DNA of 64,000 bases from Favolaschia claudopus (taxonomy: Eukaryota; Basidiomycota; Agaricomycetes; Agaricales; Mycenaceae): positions 124,001-188,000 of the forward strand of contig JAWWNJ010000119.1 in NCBI GenBank assembly GCA_037176885.1, read 5' to 3'. The notes beneath the pieces were generated by a model. It was not told the origin of the DNA. It did not search any database and saw only the letters and a program-made list of their open reading frames with translations. The translations under genes were made by a program, and so were the position numbers. Shown one piece after another: positions 31,819 through 43,900 of the stretch (position 1 is its first letter; every line of letters starts with the position of its first letter).

Positions 31819-32100
31819 ATGGCTGCCTCGGAAGACGAGACCGAAGCTGAATATTACCGTCGCCTCGACGAAACGCGCAAAGACTACCGCGACGAGCAAC
31901 ACCGCAACGGGCTCAACAAATCTTTAATCTGCAGCTGCTGCTCGGGGTCTGGCTCGGACCAATCTGGTGGACTCGGGAAAAGTTCAGAGTCATGGTGGGA
32001 TCGTGTCTCGGTTCTGAACAATCCCCAAGCTGCGGAGCCTCTTCGCCATGGATGGAATAGCAATTGTAAAATATGTGGGTCCAAGGTACGTTGTTTGTGA
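31819..32100 (+). CDS. Hypothetical Cys-containing protein, possibly a first exon or remnant
   Basis: From the ATG at 31819 a frame of about 94 codons begins with the acidic MAASEDETEAEYYRRLDETR, then SLICSCCSGSGSD and CKICGSK, four of its cysteines as paired CSCC and CKIC. A good donor, AAG|GTACGT, lies at 32085, so the frame may continue by splicing. Downstream, another frame near 32230-32310 reads LSTTERPQLQAYLDNIV, which resembles the start of many mushroom F-box proteins, but the phases do not join. Likely a decayed gene; no function assigned. Confidence 0.3.
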   Translation: MAASEDETEAEYYRRLDETRKDYRDEQHRNGLNKSLICSCCSGSGSDQSGGLGKSSESWWDRVSVLNNPQAAEPLRHGWNSNCKICGSKVRCL

Positions 32101-32408
32101 CGATCCCGATGATCAAAAAAATCGCAATAATCGTAAATCAGAGCTCTCACTGGCGAGAAAATACTTCATCTGTGGGACCAAAGGTCGTCACAACGCATCG
32201 CTGCTTCCGCCCCATCCAATTACATAAGTATGACCCATTTATCAACGACCGAAAGACCGCAATTACAAGCCTATCTCGACAACATCGTTACGCTCACCCC
32301 TATCGATTAATTTCCATGCTCATGCCGAAAGTGGGAGACGGCGCGAAGCGCCGTCGACCGCTTGTATATAATAAGATTCTACCATTGACACGCCTATGAA
32401 CTTAAAAA

Positions 32409-32455
32409 CAGACTTCAACACGACCGAGGTACGAGGTCAAATGTGTTGAAGTCTG
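32409..32455. repeat. Perfect hairpin
   Basis: CAGACTTCAACAC (32409-32421) and its exact complement (32443-32455) form a 13-bp stem with a 21-nt loop. It is not followed by a T-run. Confidence 0.6.
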
Positions 32456-32494
32456 GCTATGAGAGACTAGATATCGCGGTGGTGGGAGAGAATA

Positions 32495-32910
32495 CTATCC
32501 TAACCCGTGATGTGTCCTCGAAATTGATGAAGGCCCATACATATTGTTCCAAATTCCACCTATTTTTCCTTCGGCATTGAAGTGTATATATAGCCACATG
32601 TAGTTCACATCCCTAAATATTTTGAGGAATTATGAGTCGACACGGCTGGGAGGATGAACCTTCCGAGGCGGGGACACGAAGTGAACTCGATTTTGGCAGG
32701 CGTTTGGCAGGGTCACAAAATGTCACAAAAACATCCTTTTCATTTGTCTAGTCCGCTACATGCAACGTATGGCTCTCAAAATCGATATACGGGGTCAAGA
32801 TGTAAGAAGAATTGTCGATGATTTTTTCTGAGCACCGGAGAGAAAAAGCGGGGCGAGGATCACAGAAGAGTTCACTTCACGGGTCAAGGACACATCACGG
32901 GTTAGGATAG
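32495..32910. mobile_element. TA-flanked MITE (Tc1/mariner-type)
   Basis: Perfect 24-bp inverted ends, CTATCCTAACCCGTGA...GTCCT at 32495-32518 and its complement at 32887-32910, with TA immediately outside both ends. Total 416 bp, no coding potential. TA duplication and size fit a mariner-type MITE. Confidence 0.75.
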
Positions 32911-32912
32911 TA

Positions 32913-33482
32913 AGGGGCGTCGGAAGTTACCGGATTGTTGACGAAATCATTGATCGGTTTGATTTGGTGACGGCATCAGCTGCCTCCTCCTCTGCTCTTC
33001 CATGAGCACAGAGTCGATGAGGACCCTGCAGCTCGGCCTCATCTGTATGCTACGATCTTCCAGCACTTATTCTGCGCATCACCTAAAAGGGCACCCGGCC
33101 CTTCCTATTGCGTTGATTGAGCCCCATATGCAGTGTCTCGCCGCGACGTGGTGTCGTCGCCATCTCACTGTAGCGGGCCCGCGAATTGGAGAACTTGGAA
33201 GTCATGATGGACGCATGTCTCGCGATTCAAGAATTTTTTTTCAGGCTCACTACAATCAATATATTCAACCGAGTGTAAACTAATTGCCCGCCAATCTCCC
33301 GGGAATGGAAGCTCTTGCCGTGGGACCCACAAATATGCATCGGCCTGCTGAACTTCGACGAACAGCGGCAAGCGCTCGAATTTCTGGTCACCGTGGCTAC
33401 CACTACCCGACTGGCCTATCACTTCGGCCAAATTCAACGGTTCAAAGATATTTCCCGACGTCTCTCTAAATTCTCAGGTTAA
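32913..33482. other. Intergenic region with a possible coding remnant at its end
   Basis: On the plus strand 33265-33482 a frame of about 70 codons without an initiator reads KLLPWDPQICIGLLNFDEQ and LEFLVTVATTTRLAYHFGQI before a stop. It has natural amino-acid composition but no family I recognise; it may be a gene relic. Confidence 0.3.
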
Positions 33483-33543
33483 CATGTCTTATGACATTCC
33501 TCTCCGCGGCTGCCGAATCTTCATTCTTTTGTCGCCCACAACC

Positions 33544-35904
33544 ATGCACGACTCCAAGACAGCCCTCACAGTCGCTACAGCGGTTTTCGTGCTACTCTCT
33601 CTGCGCAGTATCGTTCGCCGTCGAAGGAGCGCGACTGTTCGTGATATTGACGGTCCGAAATCAGAGTCGTGGAAATTCGGTAAGATATTTTATCGACTTG
33701 CTCGTTCGGTTGCTGAAGTACATATCTTCGAAAGGTAATTTGGCGGATCTTCTACTTCCGCCATCCTACGGCCAGTATGAGTTCGCATGGACTAAGTTGT
33801 TTGGGGCCGTCTACCGCATCAAAGGATGTTTTGGGGTGCGCACGGTTCCTCCTTATTCTGCTGCATACAATCAATCCACTGACACCGTACATCAGCAAAA
33901 CCGTCTTGTCGTTTCCGACCCATTGGCGTTACAGTACATTACAAATAGCCCGAGTTTTCAACTGGGACCAGTTCTCGCTGTCATGCGCGGCTGGCTATAC
34001 GATCGCGGTGCTGTCATCACAATCCGAGGTGTGCTGCTCTCTGAATTTCAGTCTTTGTTGGGTTTAATGAGTACACTCTTCAAAAGGCGAGGAACATCGA
34101 CGACTTCGTGCTGCCCTAAATGTCGGATTCACTGCTGCTGCCGTTCGCAAGTATCGTCCTACGTTTGAACACGTCGCTCATTGGGTCAGTACCGTGTTGA
34201 GATCGGAGTAAAATACAGTCTGACCACAAGATACTGTAGATCTCGGAACAAGTCGATAACGCGGTCGACAAGTCGGAAGAGATAGATCTGTCGCCCATTC
34301 TGTCTGGTGGGGCGCTGAGGGCAATCACCGACGGTTCGTTCAAATTTTCGTCGTATTTTCGAAAGTTGTCAGTCAATACTCATTCAAACATATGCTAGTT
34401 GCGCTTGGAAGTCCCATCGACGATCTTGGCCCAGAATTCGTCGAGGTTAATACTCGTTTGCTGTATGTCAACCCTTCCTTTTTCCCCTGTCTTCCTGCTT
34501 TCCTCCTTCCTTTCTCTCCCTTTCCTCTATCTTCTAACTCACCCCGTCCGCAGCGAAATTGCCTCAACCCGTTCTTCCGGCCAAATTGTCTTCGACGCCA
34601 TTGCGGTGTACATCCCGAAACCGCTCCTTCGTCTCATGATCAACCTCCCATCTTCGGCCTTCCGTGCGCTCCGCGCTTCGAAGATGCTCTCGCGCAACAT
34701 TGGATGGCGGCTCGTGCGTGAGAAGTTGGGAGCTCCAGAGGGGAGCTATGATGCGGATATATATAGCTCGTTATGTGAGTGTTTCTCATTCAAGTACTCG
34801 CTCTCCGTTTACAAGAGTGTGGTTTGACTGGTAGTGCACGCGGATAAGAAGGATAGCACGAAGAAGACCTTACATCCCGCTGACCTCGTTGCGCAGACGA
34901 GTCTGATTCTTCTCGCAGGGCAAGACACGACGGTACTTCATTCTTATTTGCATCGTCGTCGTACGCTATTGACAAATTATCATGTAGGCAAACACCCTCG
35001 CTTTCGGCATGCTCGAACTGGCACAACGCCCCGAACTTCAAGCCAGACTCAGGGAAGAGATTTACACTACCCTCTCTACAGCCGGCAGTTCCGACCAATA
35101 CGATAACATGCCTCTTCTCAACGCGTTCATCAAGGTAAGTCTTTTTTCACCATTGCAGAACCTTCAAAAGATTGATGGATCTATAGGAAACGCTCCGAAT
35201 GTACCCCGCAGCCGCTCTCTCCGAACGCGTCGCACTGGAAGACTCCGTCATCCCGCTCGCAAGCCCCATCACCACCCGCTCCGGAAAAACGATCGATGCG
35301 ATTCCCGTGGGTAAAGGGCAGGTCGTAATGTTGGGAGTTGCGGCATACCAGAGGCGAGTTCTCTTCTCCACATTCTTCAAGCATTTGGATTGATAAAGTG
35401 ATTGAATGAGCAGGTTGGACTCACGCTGGGGTGCGAAGAGCGAAGAATTTGATCCCGAGAGGTGGTTGGATGGACGGGTGCGCCAGGGGGAGGCAATTGG
35501 GCCATATGCTAATTTGTGCGTTCGACGAACGACAAAGGTAGATGTTTTGACTGACCACCATGGTTTTCGTTTTTAGACTCAGCTTCTTCGCCGGTCCGCA
35601 CACCTGTTTGGGGTAAGCTTGCCTGAAATGTCTCCCGTCTCATGATTGACGGTGGTTGCTCTTTGGAATAGGTGGCGATTCGCGTGAGTAACTTCTCGAA
35701 TTCTGACCTTTGTCTTTCTGATTTCGGATTCACAACAGAATTCTCGAAATGCAGACCATCGTCTGTGACCTGATTGGCAAATTCGCGTTCTCGACTTCCG
35801 AGAACGAGGATGGGCCTTTCCGTCTTCGGCTTGCCACGACGTTACTACCGCTCAACGGGAAAGGGGAGAAAGGTGCGAAGTTGTGTGTGAAGCGTGTGGT
35901 ATAA
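33544..35904 (+). CDS. Cytochrome P450 monooxygenase (first of two)
   Basis: Predicted ER-anchored haem monooxygenase, fed electrons by P450 reductase; substrate unknown. ATG at 33544 gives a hydrophobic anchor (ALTVATAVFVLLSL) followed by basic RSIVRRRRS. About a dozen exons join in frame; introns are mostly 50-75 bp. Recognised pieces in order: QNRLVVSDPLALQYI, GEEHRRLRAALNVGFTAAAV (C-helix region), and the I-helix LILLAGQDTTANTLAF with the oxygen-activating GxDT. Next is the ExxR of the K-helix (ETLRMYP), then DPERW and the haem loop FFAGPHTCLGWRFA with the ligand Cys. It ends GAKLCVKRVV. About 530 residues, full length. The seven-helix gene lies tail-to-tail downstream. Confidence 0.88.
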
Positions 35905-36128
35905 GATCTGGGCAGTTTCGTACAACAGGTAGTCAATACATTTCGGTCAAGTCCTTCCTCAGGGTCCTGTCCTCTAATTCATCGCTTGACCCCCTCGGAT
36001 GTCCATAGAAATATCAGTATCTCAGTTCGAAGTCGAAGCCAGTAATGCGGTTCAACACACGCGAAATGTATGACCACAACGATGCATTATGAAATAGTTG
36101 TAAATTACTTCTTCCTCTCCTTCTCTAT

Positions 36129-37587
36129 TTACATTGCTACCCAAGACTCTCCATGCGCAGGCTTATTGTCCATTGACCGCTCTGGATCATACACCTTGTC
36201 CGAATCTTGCGTGACCTCGACAATGCGGCTAACATTGACACTTGTCAATGGGTATGAGGAATTATTGGGACCGCCAGGTCGTGAGCCGACACCGGATGTT
36301 GAAGTCGAGTTGGATGAGTTGGTAGCCAATCGGTAGATGATCAAACTGAAAGCAATGCCCTGGGTATAATAGTGAGCTAAGTAACGGGAATGAATATGAC
36401 AGAAAACATACGATGAGGGACGTTGTCTGCGCACATTCAATAGAAGGAAGGGATCAATGGCCGAAGGAAAAAAAAAATCGGATGAACAACGAACCCAGTC
36501 AAGGATGATATATTGAGTGTTAAGCCCGAGATCGTAGAGCACGAGAAGAACCGTTAACGAGAGTGAGTAGAGAGCAGCCGACTCGAGGAATACGGTCTGA
36601 GATGCGACAGTTAGGGCGAGAGTGGGAGAGTTTGAAGGCCAAAGTCGTACCAGTGCTGTCGCCGCGTAATTCTTCCCAGACCGCATGGTGCGCACTCGCA
36701 TATGTGTCCATAAAATGCGTCCCGCAATCAAGACTGTTCCAGAGAATATCAGTCGAGGTGAGGACGAAGATCTGGCTCAAGAAATTCACTTGTGCAGAGG
36801 ACGTTCAAGGCCAGAGACATCGAGAAGAACGACAATGCCCATGGCGCGAGTGTCGAGACGAACAGGTTGCCTTCACCAGCTAGGAGTAGTAAGTGCGTCA
36901 CAGTATAACCGCTCACTAGAAGAACCGGTTAGCAAGAAACTCAATTTCGAGGGAGCATGCTACGTGCCTGCACCGCCCAACCACAGGAGAGTAGGAAGAA
37001 CGATAATGACCCAATTCCGGTTCCAGACCACGAAAAGTCTGTAGATCTAGTCCGCATATTCATCTCTCAAAGGTAGTATACGAAGCAAAAGAACTTACCA
37101 TGAAGTGATCGGCGACGAGGGTAACAGTAATATACACCCCATCCTTCGCCGCTTCGAGCGGATTTGATACGAGCTCATAGTATGCGATGGCTCCCTCAGG
37201 CGCATCGATGAATCCTTGAGAGGCACGGACGATGTCGATGATCCAGTGCTAATTGAAGGCGTTGACTCTGGAGTAATAAGCTCTGACGGCAAATGAAGAC
37301 ATACTGCGATACAGAGTGTCCAAATAAGGCCGAGGGTAGCGAGCAAGTGTCGATTCAACGCGCTGGGTGCTTTTTGGAGGAGAAGTTGGGCGGTGGCGGC
37401 AGAGAGCGTGGTCGAGATCCCTATGGAATATTAGGAAATCGAAAGGCGGCGGAATGAAGAACGCACCGATATTGAGGGTCTCGACTATGAGAGCAATGAG
37501 CTGCGACAATGAAAGAAGGCGGGTCAGCGTCGATAGCGGAAAACCGAAGGGACGCACTGAAGCTCTGTCAATAGTGATGTCGTGCAT
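36129..37587 (-). CDS. Seven-helix membrane protein of Agaricomycete type
   Basis: Integral membrane protein of an abundant mushroom family of unknown function. ATG at 37587 starts MHDITIDRAS; the exons are short and joined by about eight introns. Hydrophobic helices in order include LIALIVETLNIG, LNRHLLATLGLIWTLCIAV and VYITVTLVADHFM. Next come VYRLFVVWNRNWVIIVLP, SFFSMSLALNVLCT, ILTGTVLIAGRILW, VFLESAALYSLSLTVLLVLY and GIAFSLIIYRLA. The pattern VYR..VVWNR and ESAALYS matches the family. The tail is Ser/Asn/Thr-rich, then charged, and lies in the cytosol if topology is standard. The name GPCR would be overstated, as no coupling motif is visible. Confidence 0.75.
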
Positions 37588-37619
37588 CGTTGGGTGGCCA
37601 ATCTGCACTGCAGCGGTGA

Positions 37620-39495
37620 GCCATTATATTTATGAGTATCCTCATGTCCATAGCGCCGGAAAAACGCGAAGGTCTTCCATTGTCAGATCACATCGTCTTC
37701 ACCGTCAGTGCCATGCCGACCTGGAAAACCTGAGGAAAAAAAATTCGACTCTCAACCGGCTGCGCATTTAGCTCCACTCTACTTCTCACCCTCTCCGCTA
37801 CCCGATCGGGGGGTGGTTGCAGAATCGGGTCCCGTTCACGACCCTTATTTTAGCCTGCACGAATCGCGGCTAAGCAGGCGAGGTCACCGATCACGTTTGA
37901 GAACGCCGTAAATGTCGTGTGCGCGGGTACGCCAATTGAAACGTCGTGCGAGTTCCGGGAGAGTCTCCACCGTCAGGCGTATTCGATTGCGACACCCTAA
38001 CAGCTGTGTGAGTATTGCAATCGCACCCAATTATTCGAGAGGTTCGAGATGAGAGTCAAACCGGTGTGCTCACTGCAGGGGCGAGGAGTTTGGAGATTGG
38101 GAGATAGGTTCTGGTTCTCTGAAGCATCATCCATATGACTGTAAACGTCTCCTCAAACCTTGAGCGCCGTGGATCATAGTTTGGAACTCGATCGAAGCGT
38201 AAACACATACCACGAGATTTTCGGCATGGGACTTCGATTTCGTCAGTCCTGCAACTTTGTAAAGCTTCCATTCCATTGGAAAGGATATGTGGTAAGGTTT
38301 CTCCTCCTGTACGGTACGCGCCGAACATCGGGTGAGCCGGCACCCCCTTTTCAAGGACTCGGAACACCAAGTTGTCAGGTTTGGGGAAAAATGGCCATAT
38401 TGATTGAAGCTAAATTTAGAACTTAAGAGGATAATCTACACCGAGGCCATGACGCAGAGACAACCGCTTGCGTCGCGACTGTCGGGCATGTCGTGAGCAT
38501 GTCACCAATGTTAGGAGAGCTAGGGTAGAGCATGCATAGGAAGGATGGCCCTGGTCCTGGCCAACAACCGCCGATTATGCACAATCGGGTGAGTATCTGT
38601 TCAGATTACACGTTAGCAAGATACTCAACAAAATACCTCTGACCGCGGCTGGGAAGCGTCGCTTCCCCAGGTTTCAGGTAGGTTCGTCTTGACTCGAAGG
38701 TCTGGGCAGGGTTTGGCAAGTACTTATTTGGTGCCCACGTAAAATTGGTTTCAAGAGGCCCGTAGAGTCTATGCATATGATCCACTGAGTATTTCCTAAA
38801 AAATGTCCAGAATTGAAGCCTGGGTTCGGCAGGTAGGGTCCTCTCTCGGGATGATGATGGTTGAGGACAAGAGTGCAAAGGGTGATGTCATACTCCGTGA
38901 TGATATCAAAACCACGCTCGAACAAGCAAAGGCACAGCTTTCGAGTTTCAACCATCTCTCACAAACCACCATCTCCTGCTGACGTCGCGTTCTGGTCAGC
39001 AAGGACTGTGTATACCTAACTTAAAATCATTTGTGCCCAGGGACTTACTGCTGTTTGTTTTATACTTTTACGTCTTGAAGTTGAAGTCAGTCAAGTTACG
39101 GCTCACCTTCTCTACGGCGGTACGTACTGGCCTTTCAACTTTAAAAACTCTATGCTAAATCCATAGTCTACAAGATATCTCCTTGCCTCTCCAACAGACT
39201 CGCGTAGCACAGTAGAAGCGGCAGGAGAAAAATGTAGCCTCATATTCAAAATTTACCGTGCCTCGTCTAGAAGATCCGATATATGAAGTCCCGGTAGGCA
39301 CGGAGTCGGACAGTCGCATTGTACTGAGAAATTGTGGTTAGAGGATGAAAAAGAATTCAGGTGAGCACATCTCAATTTTTGATTTGTCGCGTTTGCGGAT
39401 TGTCTGCGGAAAATGTTGATTGTCACGCAATGCGTGACGTGATGATCATTTTTTCTTTGCTTCTGACCGTCAGCCTTTGCTTAGGCTACCCGCCG
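37620..39495. other. Intergenic region between divergent genes
   Basis: About 1.9 kb. Open frames around 38600-38955 (-) and 38160-38426 (+) show no motifs or good splice structure. A small perfect inverted repeat GTCACGCA/TGCGTGAC lies near 39422, about 70 bp before the F-box-like gene. Confidence 0.35.
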
Positions 39496-41164
39496 ATGCA
39501 TCGCTGCTGGGATATTCCAGAGGTGGTTCGCCTCATGTTCACCCCGCTGGTCCAATCAGAACCCAACTCCTCGCTGGCCAGCTTGAGAATTCAAATTGCC
39601 AAGCGAAAATCGTTGCCAAAACTAGCGCGATGCTGCCGCGCATTCAGCGAGCCGGCTCTTGACTTGTTGTGGATGCGGCAGGAGGGCATTCTTAATCTTC
39701 TGAAATGTCTTCCCCAATCGCGTTGGGAAATGATGGATAACGGCGCTATTGTTGGTGTTTCAATTTTTTCCACTCTGAGACTCGGTCTTATACTCGTTTG
39801 CTTTGTGGCGTTTTATTCAGCGCTTTCTAGAGGCTCTGGAACCTGCGGATTTTGATAGAGTAATGTTCTATTCTCGTCGGATTCGCGCCATTGAACTGCG
39901 ACACGTTCGAACCGAACTCCTTTCCCAACTCAGCGCAGTCAACCTTGATTGCCTTCTTCCAAACGTCCGGAGTGTTGATTGGATGGAGTACAGTCCATTG
40001 CCGCTAGCGTATCTTCAGCTATTTCTGGGACCTCTCACCACAAGCCTGGCCCTAGGACTAGGCTCAAATACGGACTTGTCATCGTATTCATCGGTGTTTC
40101 TTTGGCTAGCTAGACACCATCGTCCGCTGGCGAAGCTGGAAGTTCGGCTCCACCTGACAACTTCGCCCATTGTTGGATGTAATGACGCTCTGGCAGATTC
40201 AATCCTTGCTTCCATTCGGTCATCTCAACAATTGCACACACTCTCCGTGCCCTGGATTACTGTTCCCCTTCATCATCATCTAGCCGCACTCCCAAAGCTA
40301 CGAATTCTCAAGGTCTCCCACCTCGAGACGCTCGAATTTCCTGGGGATATGGCTCCCGACGACGGATTATCAGGCTCTTTCCCGTCATTGGAGCAGCTCA
40401 CCCTTCTTGTCAGGAGGCTGGAGGTAGCAAGCAACACGCTCTTCCGCAGTTTTACCCACAGCCCAATCAGCGATGTCAAGTGCATCGTAGATACGGCCCC
40501 GACCCGCCAGGAGATGCGCGATTATTTCACCGCTCTCCATGATCATCTCTCACCGGATTGTCTGACTCATCTCTGGGCCAAATTCGGTCGAGAAGTCGGC
40601 AACGAAATTTCCCCAGTCAATACGACCAATGCGATCATACCGAATACACTACACCCCCTTCTGCATTTTGGCCATCTCAGCTCGGTCACCATTCACACGT
40701 TAGCCGGCTTCGACCTCGACGACGACATCTGCGTCGCGATGGCACAAGCTTGGCCTAGTCTACAGAATCTCAGCCTCCGTCTTCCGAATGACCACTTGGT
40801 GCTACTCGGTGCTCTGATCCCCAACACCATGCCCCGTATCAACGTCACTGCGCTCATAGCGTTTGCACATCATTGTCCCCATCTTCAGCGTCTAGAGTTG
40901 GCAGTGAACGCGACGAGCCTGGGCAACTCCGATGTCGAACAAAGTGCGACGCGTCTGCCTGAGCCGCAGGAGAAGCTGGCATTTCTCAATGTCTTGTACT
41001 CCCCCATCGAAGACCCACCTCTCGTGGCGCAATTCCTGCGGCAAATATTCCCTGCCTTGCGATGCGCAGTGGCTGTGAACAGGCATGAAGAAGAAAATGC
41101 CGCCCACGTCATGCATTCACGGTGGGTAGAAGTTTCGACACTACTAAGATCCGAGAATTCGTGA
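39496..41164 (+). CDS. F-box-like, leucine-rich repeat-like protein
   Basis: ATG at 39496 starts MHRCWDIPEVVRLMFTPL, the F-box-like opening typical of a large mushroom family (M.RC..IPEI...IF..L). ARCCRAFSEPALDLLW follows as the second half. One intron, 39751-39820 (GTTGGT...CAG, 70 bp), restores the frame into RFLEALEPADFDRV. The long second exon has Leu-rich segments typical of degenerate LRRs (ELLSQLSAVNLDCLLPNV, LPKLRILKVSHLETLEF, FPSLEQLTLLVRRL, WPSLQNLSLRLP, CPHLQRLELAV). About 530 residues. By family, a substrate receptor of SCF ubiquitin ligases or a relative; no partner can be named. Confidence 0.75.
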
Positions 41165-42654
41165 TCAATTCGTGCGTATTCGAATTCTCCTGTGTTTCCT
41201 ATCGCGTGTACGAGTTGATTTTCGACAGGTCAGGAACATATCTCAACTCGATACTCCTCCTTACATGACCTGAGTTGCGTTCAGTAACCTACCGCTAGAA
41301 TTCTGTATGGCTGATATGATGTGCGTCAAACTGCAAGAGCAGTATGAATGTTATATTTGACGGCCCAATTCTTATTCTATTTACTGCGACCTTTTCACTG
41401 ACTGTTCATCCATTTCCTTCCGGAGCCACGCTCGTGACCCGCGCTATGTCAATCATAATAACGAGCACGGGCCTTGTGGGCGGACCTCTCGATAGAATCC
41501 TGTCAGTGTCCCATGTCATCAATAGAGTCCTGCAATTCAACACCGTAGTTACCAGATAGTCATCGTTACTGGAAAAGTACAACAGTCATTCAATATTGTT
41601 TGTCGTCAAAGCCGCAACGGTATATAAAACGTACTCCATTTTGCGGCAATAGTCCTCTCTGTGACCAAAGACCCCACACAAATCGCAAGTGGGTCGACGA
41701 TGTTGACGTCTTCTGGAGGGATGGGTGGCACAGTCTACGGCCTAGCATAGTTGAACATAACGAATTGGAGACGTGCAAGAAATTCAGGTACCATATGTCC
41801 CCCGTCACATCTGGAACATGATTTGACCTCTTCTGTACACTCTTCGCGATCGTGGTCTCTCTGTCCACCTCATCATAATTGCGAGCAGTCAGCATCTGAG
41901 GTCAATAAGAGAGAAAGACGCGGTCGACGTACATCTGTGGCTGTACGGGGCATACAAGCCCTCCAGGTCAAAAATTACACGCCGTACATAAAGAGCTCGC
42001 ATACCATGCGGGTCCCCCTTGGGGGCACGAAGCCGCTTTGTGGCTCACTGCCCCGAAATCAATTTGGAGAAGTTCAAGTGCGAGGAAACAACCACAACGC
42101 ACAGCGTAAACAGTGAAAGCATCGCTGCGATTCGAACATGACGATGTTGAACTCGATGAAGATGAACAATGGGTTGAGGGGAGAGAGAAGGTAACGCCTT
42201 GTGGAGTTTGCTGGGTTGCATTATATAGCTCACTACACCAGTCGCATAATGGTGACGAAATAATCATAATTGAAGGCCGTGTCCTGCGATCCAATGCCAG
42301 ACATATATTTGTTGCCCAATCAGTTGGTGTAACATCCTGTCGGTGTGGGTATTGCTGGAAGAGGCCAACGCCGCATACTGGATACGAGGTCGACGAAAAT
42401 AGCGATGCACATGAGGTATCGATTTTCATCAAAAACCATTGAGCGACGAGCACAATAATGTCAAATTTCCAGCGAGAGGACGGTAGCACCTGCCCCGATT
42501 GTTCACGATATGTTGAAGATCAAAATAATTGGGGATAATGATTGGTAGTATCACTCAAGCAGGTAACTTATGCACGCCCGGGTGAGATAGGGCCCCAATC
42601 AGCGTATGGTCTGACGAAAGCCTCGCCTCCAAATCCTGTAAACGCAGTCATTTT
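41165..42654. other. Intergenic region
   Basis: About 1.5 kb. A TATATAAAA box stands at 41619-41627 (+). A plus-strand frame at 42113-42442 lacks an ATG but reads RFEHDDVELDEDEQWVEG, then paired cysteines (CGVC, CRCGYC); it could be a decayed zinc-binding exon. No complete gene can be built. Confidence 0.3.
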
Positions 42655-43900
42655 TTAGGCTCGATCGTTATGTAGATTTAGCGCCCTCGCCTTGATCCTC
42701 TTCCACAGCGGCGGATGTGATCGTAGAAAGGCAGGAATCTTGTAACTATCGGGTTCTTTGTCGGATTCAGCCAAATCCGCCAGAAATCTACAGCAAATTA
42801 TATCACGTTTTAGTAGCGGCTTGGATTAAGGTTGGGGACGAACCGAGAAAGCGCAGCCCCTTCATAGCCTGCCCCTTGCAACAACCTCAACGCATACATA
42901 TCCGCCTCGGATTCCAACATCCTCGAATGAGGTGCCTCGAGTGCTAGACGCACGAATTCGAAGAATCTCGTATCACGGCGCAATAATTGGAGGAAGTAGC
43001 GAAATGGATAGACAAACGGTACGCTCAGGGAGAGTGATTCTTCGAGGTGGAGGAGTGCGGCGTGGCTGATTTCTGTTTCGAGTTTATTGGTTAGATGGTC
43101 GGGTCAAAGCAACAACTAAGACAAACCATGTGCGAGCAATGCAGCGAGACCTTCCTCGTCTCTCGTCACGGGGAGAATTCCTGTTGAAATGAGAACGACA
43201 CGACCGCTCAGCGTAGACGCGTCGACGGCGGCTTCATCCTCGATAACAATAAAGCTCCAGGGTTTTGAGTCCTGGTCTGCATCGAGGTAAACCGCTGGAC
43301 ACCTTCCAGAATTCGATAGAATTACCTTGGGCATCGGCACCACGTCTTTCCCCCTCAATATACCCCAGACCATTCTGAGAAATAATGCGTCCCGCTACCC
43401 GGCGGACATCCTGAGAAACTGGATGATTCCAACTCAAGATCTTCGTCCCGTGTTTCTGCAGGACACCTTCGAGAACTATATGCCGCATTTCTTCAACATC
43501 TTCGCTCGAGACAACGATGAATCTTCGACGCCCGGTGGCGGGGATAGTTTCCAGACTACGTGCAACGGGATTGTCAGTGGGGTTTTTCATTTAGCGAAGG
43601 GGGTTAATCCATAACTGACTGGGAAAAATATACTCCTCCTAGTGCGGCACCGGTGGTGAGTAAACCGAAGTACGTGCCGGGTATGTGGGAGAGCAATGAG
43701 CTCGGGGAGCGCAGCGATGGTGAGTAAGCCGGCAGTGTTGTTGTTGTGAATGTGGCGTTACGTCGGCAACTTAAAGTATAGCATCGTTGATAAGCAGTCG
43801 AAGCAGGGACTCGGATCGTTTTGCGGCAAGCCACGCGCGATACAGCGAACGATCTGCAGCATGGCCTTTGTACAAGGACACGTATTCGACGCAGAGCAAA
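42655..43900 (-). CDS. OMA1: OMA1-like M48 metallopeptidase
   Basis: Predicted zinc metallopeptidase of the mitochondrial inner membrane, the OMA1 family of stress-activated quality control. The first readable exon (from 43900 down) is Arg-rich (LRRIRVLVQRPCCRSFAVSR), like a mitochondrial presequence. A likely membrane span follows (TYFGLLTTGAALGGVYFS). Then come LETIPATGRRRFIVVS, the pre-catalytic WSFIVIEDEAAVDASTLSG, and GRVVLISTGILPV. The zinc motif HExxH is HEISH, cut by an intron after its first His plus one base (CAT G|GTTTGT...CAG|AA ATC AGC CAC). The third ligand region is LESEADMYALRLL, and the end SHPPLWKRIKAR is typical. No ATG is visible in this first exon, so the true start lies in an unidentified upstream exon. 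Confidence 0.75.

Noticed and set aside
36129..37587. Naming the seven-helix proteins G-protein-coupled receptors
   Set aside because: Helix number alone is not enough; no ligand or G-protein motif is visible and the families are uncharacterised.
41968..42489. 173-codon minus-strand open frame
   Set aside because: It does not begin with ATG, is Ser-rich from antisense of an acidic frame, and shows no family pattern.
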